Shown one piece after another: positions 28,191-35,930 of a DNA stretch of 64,000 bases; the stretch's first letter is position 1; each line of letters opens with the position of its first letter. This stretch comes from Rhodopseudomonas palustris (GTDB lineage: Bacteria; Pseudomonadota; Alphaproteobacteria; Rhizobiales; Xanthobacteraceae): assembly GCF_034479375.1 (NCBI RefSeq), contig NZ_CP140155.1:4316501-4380500 (forward strand), written 5' to 3'. The notes beneath the pieces are model-generated. The model was given only the letters and a program-made list of their open reading frames with translations. It did not search any database and was not told the DNA's origin. The translations under genes and the position numbers were made by a program.

Positions 28191-29051
28191 ATGCCGAAAG
28201 TCCGCACCGAAGCCGAAGCTCTCGTGGCCCCGAAGCCGCCGGCTCTGGCGGAAGAAGTGAGCGAAGCCCTGCTGGAAAAGGCGTCGCTGCCGCTCGGGAC
28301 GATGTCCGTGCTCGGCCTGCTGGCCGGCGGGTACATCGCGTTCGGCGCCCTGTTCGCGACCGTCGCCTTGGCCGGCGCGGATGGTTGGCCCTACGGCGCG
28401 AGCCAGGTGCTGGCGGGATCGGTGTTCACCCTGGGGCTGGTGCTGGTGATCGTCGCCGGCGCCGAGCTGTTCACCGGCAATACGTTGATGGCCGGATTGC
28501 TGGTGGCGCGGCGACTCACCCTGAAGCCGATGCTGACCGCCTGGAGTGTGGTCTATCTGACCAATTTCGCCGGATCGCTGCTGATTGCGATCGTTGCTTT
28601 GGTCGCGGGGGTGCATCTGGCGGGAGACGGCGCCGTCGGCCGGGCTGCGCTCGAACTGGCGGAGGTCAAGAGCGCTCGCAGTTTCGGCACCGCGTTCGCC
28701 AGCGGCGTCCTCGCCAACATGCTGGTGTGTCTCGCGGTGTGGCTCGGCTACAGCGCAAGGAGCACCACCGACAAGGTGTTCGCCGTGCTGTTCCCGATCG
28801 CCGCCTTCGTCGCCGCGGGGCTCGAGCATTCGGTGGCGAACATGTACATCCTTCCTTACGGCTGGATGGTGAAGACCTTCGCCACCGCGCCGTTCTGGGA
28901 GATGGCGGCGATTGCGCCGGAGACATTCGGCGCGATCTCGATCGCGGGCGTTTTGGGCAATCTCGTTCCTGTGACGTTCGGCAATATCCTCGGCGGCTTC
29001 GTGATCGCGGCGGCCTATGCGGTCGCCTATCTGCGCAAATCGCCGGCGTGA
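28191..29051 (+). CDS. Formate/nitrite transporter family channel (FocA/NirC type)
   Basis: Inner-membrane pentameric anion channel of 286 residues with about six helices. Diagnostic segments are AELFTGNTLMAGLL, VYLTNFAGSLL, ASGVLANMLVCLAVWLGY, FVAAGLEHSVANMYILPYG and LGNLVPVTFGNILGG. ATG 28191 is chosen since the acidic N-terminal tail before the first helix fits the family. The carried anion (formate, nitrite or hydrosulfide) cannot be told from sequence; no formate or nitrite enzyme lies next to it. Confidence 0.9.
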   Translation: MPKVRTEAEALVAPKPPALAEEVSEALLEKASLPLGTMSVLGLLAGGYIAFGALFATVALAGADGWPYGASQVLAGSVFTLGLVLVIVAGAELFTGNTLMAGLLVARRLTLKPMLTAWSVVYLTNFAGSLLIAIVALVAGVHLAGDGAVGRAALELAEVKSARSFGTAFASGVLANMLVCLAVWLGYSARSTTDKVFAVLFPIAAFVAAGLEHSVANMYILPYGWMVKTFATAPFWEMAAIAPETFGAISIAGVLGNLVPVTFGNILGGFVIAAAYAVAYLRKSPA

Positions 29052-29277
29052 TTGAGGCGCCCGCCCGGCCTGCGTGTGACCATTTGCCACCATGCTGCGT
29101 CGCATCCTGAACGGCCTTTGCGCGTTGCCGGTCGGGCACGTCTGACTTTTCGCGGGGCCGGCGCGATGATCGCGACCGGGCTGGCGACCGGGCTGGTCCA
29201 GCGCGGCTCGGCGTTCTGGCGTTCACGGTCATCCGCAGCGTCGTTGTCCGGCAGCAGACATCGCTCGGAGACGCACA

Positions 29278-30036
29278 ATGATCGATCCTTATTGCGGCGC
29301 TGCGCCGCTCCCCGCAGAACTGCTGAGCCGCTGGAATTTCGATCCGGTGCTGCTGGCGATGCTGGCGGGGGGCGTTGCGCTGCACCTCGGCGCGCTCCGG
29401 CGGGAACCCGCCGCCCAAGGCCGCATCCTGGCGGCGGCCGCCGGATGGACCCTGCTGTTCATGATCTTCGTGTCGCCGCTGTGCGCGCTGACCTCGGCGC
29501 TGTTCTCCGCGCGGGTCGCTCATCACGCCGTGCTGGTCGCGATGGCCGCGCCGCTGCTGGCGTGGTCGCTGCCGCGTCGGCTGGCGCCGGCGAGCCCCAG
29601 TGGCGCATCGGGTGCGGCGGCGTTCGTCGTGCACATGGTGCTGCTGTGGCTGTGGCACGCGCCGGCGCCCTACGCCGCCGCGCTGGCCGATCCGGCGATG
29701 TTCTGGGTGATGGAGCTGAGCCTGCTCGGCAGCGCGATCTGGCTGTGGCGCGCGGTGCTGGCGCCGGCCGCGCGGCTCGGCGCGACGCTGGCGCTGCTGC
29801 TCGGCCAGGTGGTGCAGATGGGGCTGCTCGGCGCCGTCATCACCTTCGCCCGCACGCCGCTGTACGAGGCGCATCTCGGCGTCACCGCGCCGTGGGGGCT
29901 GACCGCATTGCAGGACCAGCAGCTCGCCGGGCTGATCATGTGGGTGCCGGCGTCGATTCCCTATCTGGCGGCGGCGCTGGCGCTGCTGGCGAGCCGGCTC
30001 GATCGACCGGTCACGGCCGATGAAGCGGTGCGATGA
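29278..30036 (+). CDS. ctaG: Cytochrome c oxidase assembly factor CtaG (caa3_CtaG family)
   Basis: Integral membrane protein of 252 residues with about seven helices, of the caa3-CtaG type used in assembly of heme-copper oxidases. It is distinct from the Cox11-type copper chaperone also called CtaG. Typical segments are LLFMIFVSPLCALTSALFSARVAHH and the LWLWHAPAPYAAALADPAMFW region with the conserved WHxP. The stop overlaps the next gene by four bases. The oxidase genes start 1 kb downstream. Confidence 0.85.
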   Translation: MIDPYCGAAPLPAELLSRWNFDPVLLAMLAGGVALHLGALRREPAAQGRILAAAAGWTLLFMIFVSPLCALTSALFSARVAHHAVLVAMAAPLLAWSLPRRLAPASPSGASGAAAFVVHMVLLWLWHAPAPYAAALADPAMFWVMELSLLGSAIWLWRAVLAPAARLGATLALLLGQVVQMGLLGAVITFARTPLYEAHLGVTAPWGLTALQDQQLAGLIMWVPASIPYLAAALALLASRLDRPVTADEAVR

Positions 30037-30527
30037 TCGCGTGGCTGAAGGCGATCCATATTCTGGCGCTGATCGTGTGGTGCGCCGGGCTGCTGGTGCT
30101 GCCCGGCCTGTTCGCCCAGCGCAGCCGGCTCGACGCGGGCCCGGCGGTCGAACTCAACCGACTCACCCGGACGCTGTATATCGCCGTCACCTCGCCGGCC
30201 GCCTTCGTGGCGGTGGTGGCGGGCACCATCCTGCTGTTCCTGCGGGAGGCGTTCACCACCTGGATGATGCTGAAGCTGTTTGCCGTCGGGCTGCTGGTGA
30301 TCTTCCACATGCGGGCCGGGTACCTGATCCTCAATCTGTTCGAACCGGAAGGCAACTACGCGCCGTGGCGGCGCTGGGTGATGACCACCGCGACGCTGGC
30401 GGTGATCGGCGTCATCCTGGTGCTGATCCTGACCAAACCGCCGATCGATCTGGCCTTCGTGCCGCCATGGATGCGCGAGCCCGGCGGGCTTCACTCCTTC
30501 GTCGACACCATCAGGCCGACGCCGTGA
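30033..30527 (+). CDS. CopD/HemJ-like four-helix membrane protein
   Basis: Integral membrane protein of 164 residues with four helices. The N-terminus MIAWLKAIHILALIVWCAGLL and the central MLKLFAVGLLVIFHMRAGY resemble CopD domains and HemJ-type (UPF0093) proteins, which carry conserved histidines in the membrane. It is coupled to ctaG by overlap and precedes the oxidase genes, so a role in copper or heme supply for oxidase assembly is plausible (inference). Its last 37 bases overlap the convergent DUF2231 gene. Confidence 0.75.
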   Translation: MIAWLKAIHILALIVWCAGLLVLPGLFAQRSRLDAGPAVELNRLTRTLYIAVTSPAAFVAVVAGTILLFLREAFTTWMMLKLFAVGLLVIFHMRAGYLILNLFEPEGNYAPWRRWVMTTATLAVIGVILVLILTKPPIDLAFVPPWMREPGGLHSFVDTIRPTP

Positions 30528-30976
30528 TCGAACACCAGCTTGCCGCCGTGCCAGCCCGCGATGCCGACGAACACCGTGCCGAGCGCCGAGACCATCAGGC
30601 CGACCGGCAGCACGTTCAGATGATCGACCAGCCGCAATCCCCAATTGGCGCCGGCGACCGACACCAGCATGACGCCGGCGGTGGCGTGCATCCAACTCGC
30701 CGCGCGCTTGCGGATACCCTCGACCAGCAGCAGCTCCGCGGTGCCGGCGAGGCTAGCGGCGACGCCGAACCAGAATGCGAAGCCGCTCGCCCACAGCCCG
30801 GCGCGCGCCCAGAACGGATCGGCGCTCCACCAGTAGAAAATGTCGCAGCCGAGCGTCGAGATCACCAGCGCGATCGGAAACGAGACCATCATCGCATGGA
30901 TCGGATGGCCGGCGAGGGCCACGATCGAATTGGTGTCGTATTGGCGGATTTCTTCGATGATTGTCTTCGGCATCAT
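30491..30976 (-). CDS. DUF2231 membrane protein, antisense within the oxidase region
   Basis: Membrane protein of 161 residues with four helices and the DUF2231 motif GHPIHAMMVSFPIAL near residue 23. The function of DUF2231 is unknown; relatives often sit near c-type cytochrome or heme-copper oxidase genes. It is the only minus-strand gene between ctaG and the oxidase genes, overlapping the CopD-like gene tail-to-tail and starting only 18 bases from the oxidase subunit II ATG. Confidence 0.8.
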   Translation of the reverse strand: MMPKTIIEEIRQYDTNSIVALAGHPIHAMMVSFPIALVISTLGCDIFYWWSADPFWARAGLWASGFAFWFGVAASLAGTAELLLVEGIRKRAASWMHATAGVMLVSVAGANWGLRLVDHLNVLPVGLMVSALGTVFVGIAGWHGGKLVFDHGVGLMVSTKE

Positions 30977-30994
30977 GCACCTCGCGTCGACCTA

Positions 30995-31693
30995 ATGCGC
31001 CGATGCCGTGCTTGGTTCACCGCGGGCGTCGTCTCGGCGAGTAGTCTGCCGCTCGCCGGCTGCGGCGGACCCTTGTCGGCGCTCGATCCGGCCGGGCCGG
31101 CGGCGGCGGCGATCGCCGAATTGTGGTGGGTGATGCTGATCGGCGCCGTCGGGCTGTTCGTGCTGGTGATGGGGCTGCTGCTGTGGACTTTCGTCCGGCG
31201 CGGCGACGGCACGGCGTCGCCGAAATTGTGGCTGGTCGGTGGCGGGCTGGTGCTGCCGGCGTTGGTACTGACGCCGCTGCTCGGCTACGGGCTGCTGACC
31301 GGCGAGCGGCTGCTCGCGTATCCCGCGACCGACGCGCTGCGGGTCGATGTCGAGGCGAAGCAGTGGCAATGGACGTTCCGCTATCCCGGGCAGGGCGGCG
31401 GGCGGATCTCGGTGAACGAACTGCACATCCCGGCCGGGCGGCCGGTCGATCTGCGCGTCAGCAGCGCCGACGTGATCCACAGCTTCTGGATCCCGCGGCT
31501 CGGCGGCAAGATCGACGCGATCCCGGGACACGTCAATCTGATCCGGCTGTCGGCGGCGCGGCCCGGCATCTATCGCGGCGTCTGCGCCGAATTCTGCGGC
31601 ACCGGCCACACCATCATGGATTTCAGCGTCACCGCGCACGACGCCGGTGACTACGACGACCGGCTGCGCGCGCTGCCGCAGGAGCAGCGATGA
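30995..31693 (+). CDS. coxB: Cytochrome c oxidase subunit II (CuA subunit)
   Basis: Subunit II carries the CuA centre that accepts electrons from cytochrome c. The 232-residue product has a lipoprotein-like signal (LPLAGC), two transmembrane helices, and a periplasmic cupredoxin domain with WQWTFRYPGQGGGR, the DVIHSFWIPRLGGK copper-ligand His, and the CuA loop CAEFCGTGH...M. There is no C-terminal cytochrome c domain, so it is not a caa3-type subunit II. ATG 30995 is preferred because the frame upstream has no family features. The stop overlaps subunit I. Confidence 0.9.
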   Translation: MRRCRAWFTAGVVSASSLPLAGCGGPLSALDPAGPAAAAIAELWWVMLIGAVGLFVLVMGLLLWTFVRRGDGTASPKLWLVGGGLVLPALVLTPLLGYGLLTGERLLAYPATDALRVDVEAKQWQWTFRYPGQGGGRISVNELHIPAGRPVDLRVSSADVIHSFWIPRLGGKIDAIPGHVNLIRLSAARPGIYRGVCAEFCGTGHTIMDFSVTAHDAGDYDDRLRALPQEQR

Positions 31694-34215
31694 TGGACGA
31701 GCGCACCAACGACACCGTTGCGGCGCCGAGCCCTATCCGCCTGCACAAGCAGCTCGACGCGGTGTGGGGCACGCCGGGCGGATGGGGGCGGCTCGCGGCG
31801 GTGAATCACACCATCGTCGGCCGCCGCTTCATCGCCACCGCCTTCGTGTTCTTCGGGATCGGCGGCATCCTGGCGATGCTGATCCGGGCGCAGCTCGCGA
31901 CGCCGCGCAGCGCCTTCCTCGGGCCGGAGATCTACAACCAGATCTTCACCATGCACGGCACGGTGATGATGTTCCTGTTCGCGATCCCGATGTTCGAGGG
32001 CTTCGCGATGTACCTGCTGCCGAAGCTGCTCGGCGCGCGCGACATGGCGTTTCCGCGGCTCAGCGCCTATGGCTATTGGTGCTATCTGTTCGGCGGCTCG
32101 ATGCTGCTGATCGCGATGGCGGTCGGGCTGGCGCCGAACGGCGGCTGGTTCATGTACACGCCGCTGAGCTCGAAGGCCTACACGCCCGGCATCAATTCCG
32201 ACATCTGGCTGATCGGCATCACTTTCGTCGAGATCTCGGCGCTGTCGGCGGCGGTCGAGATCATCGCCACGATCCTGAAGACGCGCGCGCCCGGGATGTC
32301 GCTCGACAAGATGCCGCTCTTGGCGTGGTATCTGCTGGTCACCGCCTTCATGATGCTGTTCGGCTTTCCGCCGCTGATCCTCGGCTCGATCCTGCTCGAG
32401 GTCGAGCGTGCGTTCGACCTGCCGCTGTTCGACCCGACCCGCGGCGGCGACGCGCTGCTGTGGCAGCATCTGTTCTGGCTGTTCGGCCATCCCGAGGTCT
32501 ACATCATCTTCCTGCCGGCCGCCGGCATGGTCTCGACCATCCTGCCGGTGCTGGCGCGGCGCGAGATCGTCGGCTACAGCGCGATCGTGATCAGCGTCGT
32601 GGCGCTGGCGTTCCTCAGCTTCGGGCTGTGGGTGCACCACATGTTCACGGTCGGGATTCCGCATCTGGCGCTGGCGTTCTTCTCGTCGGCCAGCACCGCG
32701 GTGGCGGTGCCGACCGCGGTGCAGATCTTCGCCTGGATCGGCACGCTGGCGGCCGGGCGGCCGCAGCTCAAGCTGCCGATGCTGTATCTGCTCGGGTTCT
32801 TCTCGGTGTTCGTGATCGGCGGCCTGACCGGCGTGATGCTGGCGATCGTGCCGTTCAACTGGCAGGTGCACGACACCCATTTCGTCGTCGCGCATCTGCA
32901 TTACGTGCTGGTCGGCGGCTTCGTGTTTCCGATGCTGGCGGCGGCGTATTACTGGCTGCCGCATTTCACCGGGCGGGTGCCGCGCCACAGCCTCGGCGTG
33001 CCGGCGTTCTGGCTGATCATCATCGGTTTCAACGTGACGTTTCTGGTGATGCACCTGACCGGCCTGCTCGGCATGCCGCGGCGGATCCACGGCTACGGCG
33101 CGGAGACCGGATGGGAGTGGCCGAATCTGGTGTCGTCGGTCGGCAGCTTCGTGATGGCGATCGGCTTCGCGCTGTTCACCGTCGACGTGCTGTTGCATTG
33201 GCTGCACGGCAAGCGCAGCGCGCGCAATCCGTGGCGCGCCGGCACGCTGGAATGGGCCATCGCCGTGCCGCCGACCAACTACGCCTTCGCGTCGTTGCCC
33301 GACGTCGCGACGCGCGCGCCGCTGCAGGAGCGGCCGGACCTCGGCAACCATCTGGCGCGCGGCGGCGGCTATCTCGGCTTCGTCCGCAACGGCTGGCTGG
33401 AGACGCTCGGCGTCGATGTGATGTCGGGACGGGTCGAGCAGATCGTGCGGCTGCCGAACCAAACCATGCTGCCGCTGTTCACCGCGCTGGTGACGGGCGT
33501 GTTCTTCGTCGCGGTGCTGTTCAAGCTCTACGTGGTCGCGCTGCTGGCGCTGCCGGCGATCGTCGCGATGCTGCTGGCCTGGACGCCGGTGTCGGGCGAA
33601 CGGCGCGATCGCGGCGCGCTGCCGATCGGCAACGGCGCCGAGGCGGTGCTGCACAGCGAGGCGCGGTCGCCGCCGTCGCTATGGGCGATGGGGCTGACGC
33701 TGGCGGCGGACGCCACCGCCTTCGCGTCGCTCGCCTTCGGCATCCTGTTTCTGTGGGTGGTGGCGCCGAACTGGCCGCCGCCGTCGATGATCGGCTGGGC
33801 GCCGTGGGGCGTCGCGCTGAGCGCGGGCGGCCTCGTGACCGGCTTCATCGCCGGCCGGATCGCGACCTTGCGCGGCGTGGTCCGCAGCGGACGTCTTCGC
33901 GAGGCGGCGCTGGTGATCGCGCTGCTCGGGCAGATCGTGGCACTGTTCGGCATCGCCGACGTCATCCTGGCGGTGCCGCCGCCGACCCAGCATGCCTACG
34001 CCGCCGCGACCACGATCATCCTGATCTATGCCGGCCTGCACGCCGCGCTGGCCGCGGTGTTCGCCGGCTTCGGCATCTGGCGCAGCCGCGCCGGCTATGT
34101 GTCGCAGACGCGGACGGTCGATCTGCGGATCGGCGCGCTGTGGAGCGATTTCACGGCGGCGATCGGGATCGCGACGCTGCTGATCGTCTACGGCCTGCCG
34201 CTGGTGATGGGGTGA
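31690..34215 (+). CDS. Cytochrome c oxidase subunits I and III fused
   Basis: Heme-copper oxidase core of 841 residues that reduces O2 and pumps protons. The subunit I part (about 1-565) has HGTVMMFLFAIP with a heme ligand, WLFGHPEVYIIFLP with the CuB His and the His-Tyr/Glu element of A-type oxidases, WVHHMF with the CuB His pair, and HDTHFVVAHLHYVLVGG with both heme ligands. The C-terminal 200 residues (from about 655, LWAMGLTLAADATAFASLAF) are a subunit III-like helix bundle. Fused I+III subunits are known in several bacteria. ATG 31690 overlaps the subunit II stop. Confidence 0.92.
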   Translation: MMDERTNDTVAAPSPIRLHKQLDAVWGTPGGWGRLAAVNHTIVGRRFIATAFVFFGIGGILAMLIRAQLATPRSAFLGPEIYNQIFTMHGTVMMFLFAIPMFEGFAMYLLPKLLGARDMAFPRLSAYGYWCYLFGGSMLLIAMAVGLAPNGGWFMYTPLSSKAYTPGINSDIWLIGITFVEISALSAAVEIIATILKTRAPGMSLDKMPLLAWYLLVTAFMMLFGFPPLILGSILLEVERAFDLPLFDPTRGGDALLWQHLFWLFGHPEVYIIFLPAAGMVSTILPVLARREIVGYSAIVISVVALAFLSFGLWVHHMFTVGIPHLALAFFSSASTAVAVPTAVQIFAWIGTLAAGRPQLKLPMLYLLGFFSVFVIGGLTGVMLAIVPFNWQVHDTHFVVAHLHYVLVGGFVFPMLAAAYYWLPHFTGRVPRHSLGVPAFWLIIIGFNVTFLVMHLTGLLGMPRRIHGYGAETGWEWPNLVSSVGSFVMAIGFALFTVDVLLHWLHGKRSARNPWRAGTLEWAIAVPPTNYAFASLPDVATRAPLQERPDLGNHLARGGGYLGFVRNGWLETLGVDVMSGRVEQIVRLPNQTMLPLFTALVTGVFFVAVLFKLYVVALLALPAIVAMLLAWTPVSGERRDRGALPIGNGAEAVLHSEARSPPSLWAMGLTLAADATAFASLAFGILFLWVVAPNWPPPSMIGWAPWGVALSAGGLVTGFIAGRIATLRGVVRSGRLREAALVIALLGQIVALFGIADVILAVPPPTQHAYAAATTIILIYAGLHAALAAVFAGFGIWRSRAGYVSQTRTVDLRIGALWSDFTAAIGIATLLIVYGLPLVMG

Positions 34216-34219
34216 CGGC

Positions 34220-34573
34220 ATGACGCGTTCGTCCGCCCGTTCCGCCTCGCTGCTGCTGATCGCATCGGGCTTCGTGGTCTGGGCCTCGGCCTTCACGCTG
34301 CTCTATGCCGCGCTGTCGGTCGGCTGCGCCTATGGCTGGCAGCGGATCGTGATCGCCGACACCGACCTGCAGCGCGCGGCCCTGCTTGCGATCTGGGGCG
34401 TTCACCTCGTCGTGCAGACCGGCATCCTGATCCATTGCTGGCGGCTGCCTCGGACGACGGACGACGGCACCGCCGCCTTCACGCGCCGGGTCGCGATCGG
34501 ATCGAACGCCGCCGCGCTGGTCGCGACGGTGTGGACCGGGCTGGTGATTCCTGCGGCGTCGCCGTGTCTGTGA
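34220..34573 (+). CDS. Small membrane protein of the oxidase operon
   Basis: A 117-residue protein with three predicted helices (about 8-35, 52-72 and 90-112), four bases behind the oxidase gene. It has no named family that I recognise. Position suggests a minor oxidase subunit or assembly protein. Confidence 0.65.
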   Translation: MTRSSARSASLLLIASGFVVWASAFTLLYAALSVGCAYGWQRIVIADTDLQRAALLAIWGVHLVVQTGILIHCWRLPRTTDDGTAAFTRRVAIGSNAAALVATVWTGLVIPAASPCL

Positions 34574-34624
34574 GGAGGGAAAGTCCCTCGCCACTGGCTC
34601 TTTGAAACGCTCGCCACAGGCAAG

Positions 34625-34731
34625 ACCTCATGGTGAGGAGGCGCGAAGCGCCGTCTCGAACCATGCGCCAGGGGGCGTGCGTCGCCGCATCCTTCGAGAC
34701 GCCCGGCTTCGCCGGGCTCCTCAGGATGAGG
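34625..34731. repeat. Palindromic intergenic repeat, family C, copy 3 (inverted)
   Basis: Begins ACCTCATGGTGAGGAGGCGC and ends GGGCTCCTCAGGATGAGG, the reverse complement of the 27837 copy with few differences. It lies between the convergent ends of the oxidase and Mrp operons and fills most of the 193-base gap. Confidence 0.85.
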
Positions 34732-34766
34732 TCGGACTTGTTGCGATGCAAGATTTTGCCGATCGA

Positions 34767-35174
34767 CTACCGCGGCGGCTGCGCCGGCTCCGTGGGCCTG
34801 GCTTCGTCGACGCCGTGCGGGTCGAGCGTCGCCCAGCCTTCTTCGCCGGGCGGTGCCGGCAGTTGCTGCTGCAGCGCGCGGTTGCGCAGGATGTGGGCCT
34901 TGGAAATCATGTGGGCGGCGATCGGCGCGGTGAGAAACAGGAAGACCGAGATGATCAGTTCGTGCAGCGACGGGGCGTCCCGCAGCAGCGCGAAATACAG
35001 CATCGAGGCGATCAGCAGCGAGCCGATGCCGAGCGTGGTGGATTTGGTCGGCGCATGCAGACGACGCATGACGTCCGACAGCTTCACCAGACCGAACGAT
35101 CCGACGAACAGGAAGAACGCGCCGATCAGGATCAGCGACGACACCAGTAATTCGCTCAGTCCGGCCATCGTCAT
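34767..35174 (-). CDS. mrpG: Mrp cation/proton antiporter subunit G
   Basis: Last gene of the minus-strand mrp operon; 135 residues with three helices (MnhG/PhaG family), including GLVKLSDVMRRLHAPTKSTTLG, a clear family signature. The C-terminal 30 residues are a soluble Pro/Glu-rich tail. ATG 35174 is used; an ATG two codons on (35168) is possible. Works in a multi-subunit Na+(K+)/H+ antiporter for pH and salt homeostasis. Confidence 0.92.
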   Translation of the reverse strand: MTMAGLSELLVSSLILIGAFFLFVGSFGLVKLSDVMRRLHAPTKSTTLGIGSLLIASMLYFALLRDAPSLHELIISVFLFLTAPIAAHMISKAHILRNRALQQQLPAPPGEEGWATLDPHGVDEARPTEPAQPPR

Positions 35175-35175
35175 G

Positions 35176-35445
35176 CTATTCGATCACATTGCCGCGCAGC
35201 AGATATTTGCAGAACGCGACCGTCGACAGGAATCCGACGGCCGCGAACAGCAGCGCGATCTCGAAATACAGGCTGGTGTCGAACCAGATGCCGATCACCA
35301 CGATCAGTCCGATGGCGTTGACCGCGAGCGTATCGAGCGCGAGGATCCGGTCGAGCACGTCCGGCCCGGTGCCGAGCCGGTAGAGGTTCATCAGCACCGA
35401 CACGCTGATCACGCCGACGGCGACGAGGCATGCTGTTGCGATCAT
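35176..35445 (-). CDS. mrpF: Mrp cation/proton antiporter subunit F
   Basis: Small membrane subunit of 89 residues with three helices; LYRLGTGPDVLDRILALDTL is the MrpF/MnhF signature. ATG 35445 overlaps the mrpE stop by four bases. The frame stays open upstream, but only because it runs antiparallel in the coding density of mrpE. Confidence 0.92.
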   Translation of the reverse strand: MIATACLVAVGVISVSVLMNLYRLGTGPDVLDRILALDTLAVNAIGLIVVIGIWFDTSLYFEIALLFAAVGFLSTVAFCKYLLRGNVIE

Positions 35446-35930
35446 CCGAAGATCTCCTTCAGCCGTCGTTCGTAGCGGGTCTTGATCTGCTCGACCGTGC
35501 CGGCCGGATCGGTGGTGTGCAGACAATGCACCAGAATGGCGCTGCCGTCGGCGGCCAGATCGGCGCTGACCGTGCCCGGCGTCATGGTGATGGTCGCCGC
35601 CAGCAGCGCGATGGCCTCGGGCGAGGTGAGGTCGAGCGGCACGACCACGAATTGCGATTGCAGGCTCGCGCTCCGCCGGAACAGCACCCAATAGGCGACC
35701 TGAACGTTGGAGACGACGATGTCCCAGCCGACGATCGCAAAATACACGATCAGCTTCAGCGGATTGCGGATGGTGGGTCGGGTCGGCCAATACGGGCTGG
35801 TGAACAACGGGATCGCGAGCCCGAGCACCAGCCCCAGCACCACGCTGCCGAGCGAGAACGTATTGATCAGCGCGACGAAGACGCCGGCGATCACCAGGCT
35901 GAGGATCGGATGCGGCAGCACTTTGGTCAT
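35442..35930 (-). CDS. mrpE: Mrp cation/proton antiporter subunit E
   Basis: Membrane subunit of 162 residues, MrpE/MnhE family: two or three N-terminal helices followed by VYFAIVGWDIVVSNVQVAYW and the conserved ATITMTPGTVSADL segment. Overlaps mrpD and mrpF by four bases each. Confidence 0.92.
   Translation of the reverse strand: MTKVLPHPILSLVIAGVFVALINTFSLGSVVLGLVLGLAIPLFTSPYWPTRPTIRNPLKLIVYFAIVGWDIVVSNVQVAYWVLFRRSASLQSQFVVVPLDLTSPEAIALLAATITMTPGTVSADLAADGSAILVHCLHTTDPAGTVEQIKTRYERRLKEIFG

Noticed and set aside
28191..29051. Naming the channel focA or nirC
   Set aside because: The family is clear, but no formate or nitrite enzyme lies nearby and the sequence does not settle which anion is carried.
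31651..33654. Minus-strand open frame opposite the oxidase subunit I gene
   Set aside because: Gln/Arg/His-rich shadow of a long high-GC coding gene; no start signal or family feature.
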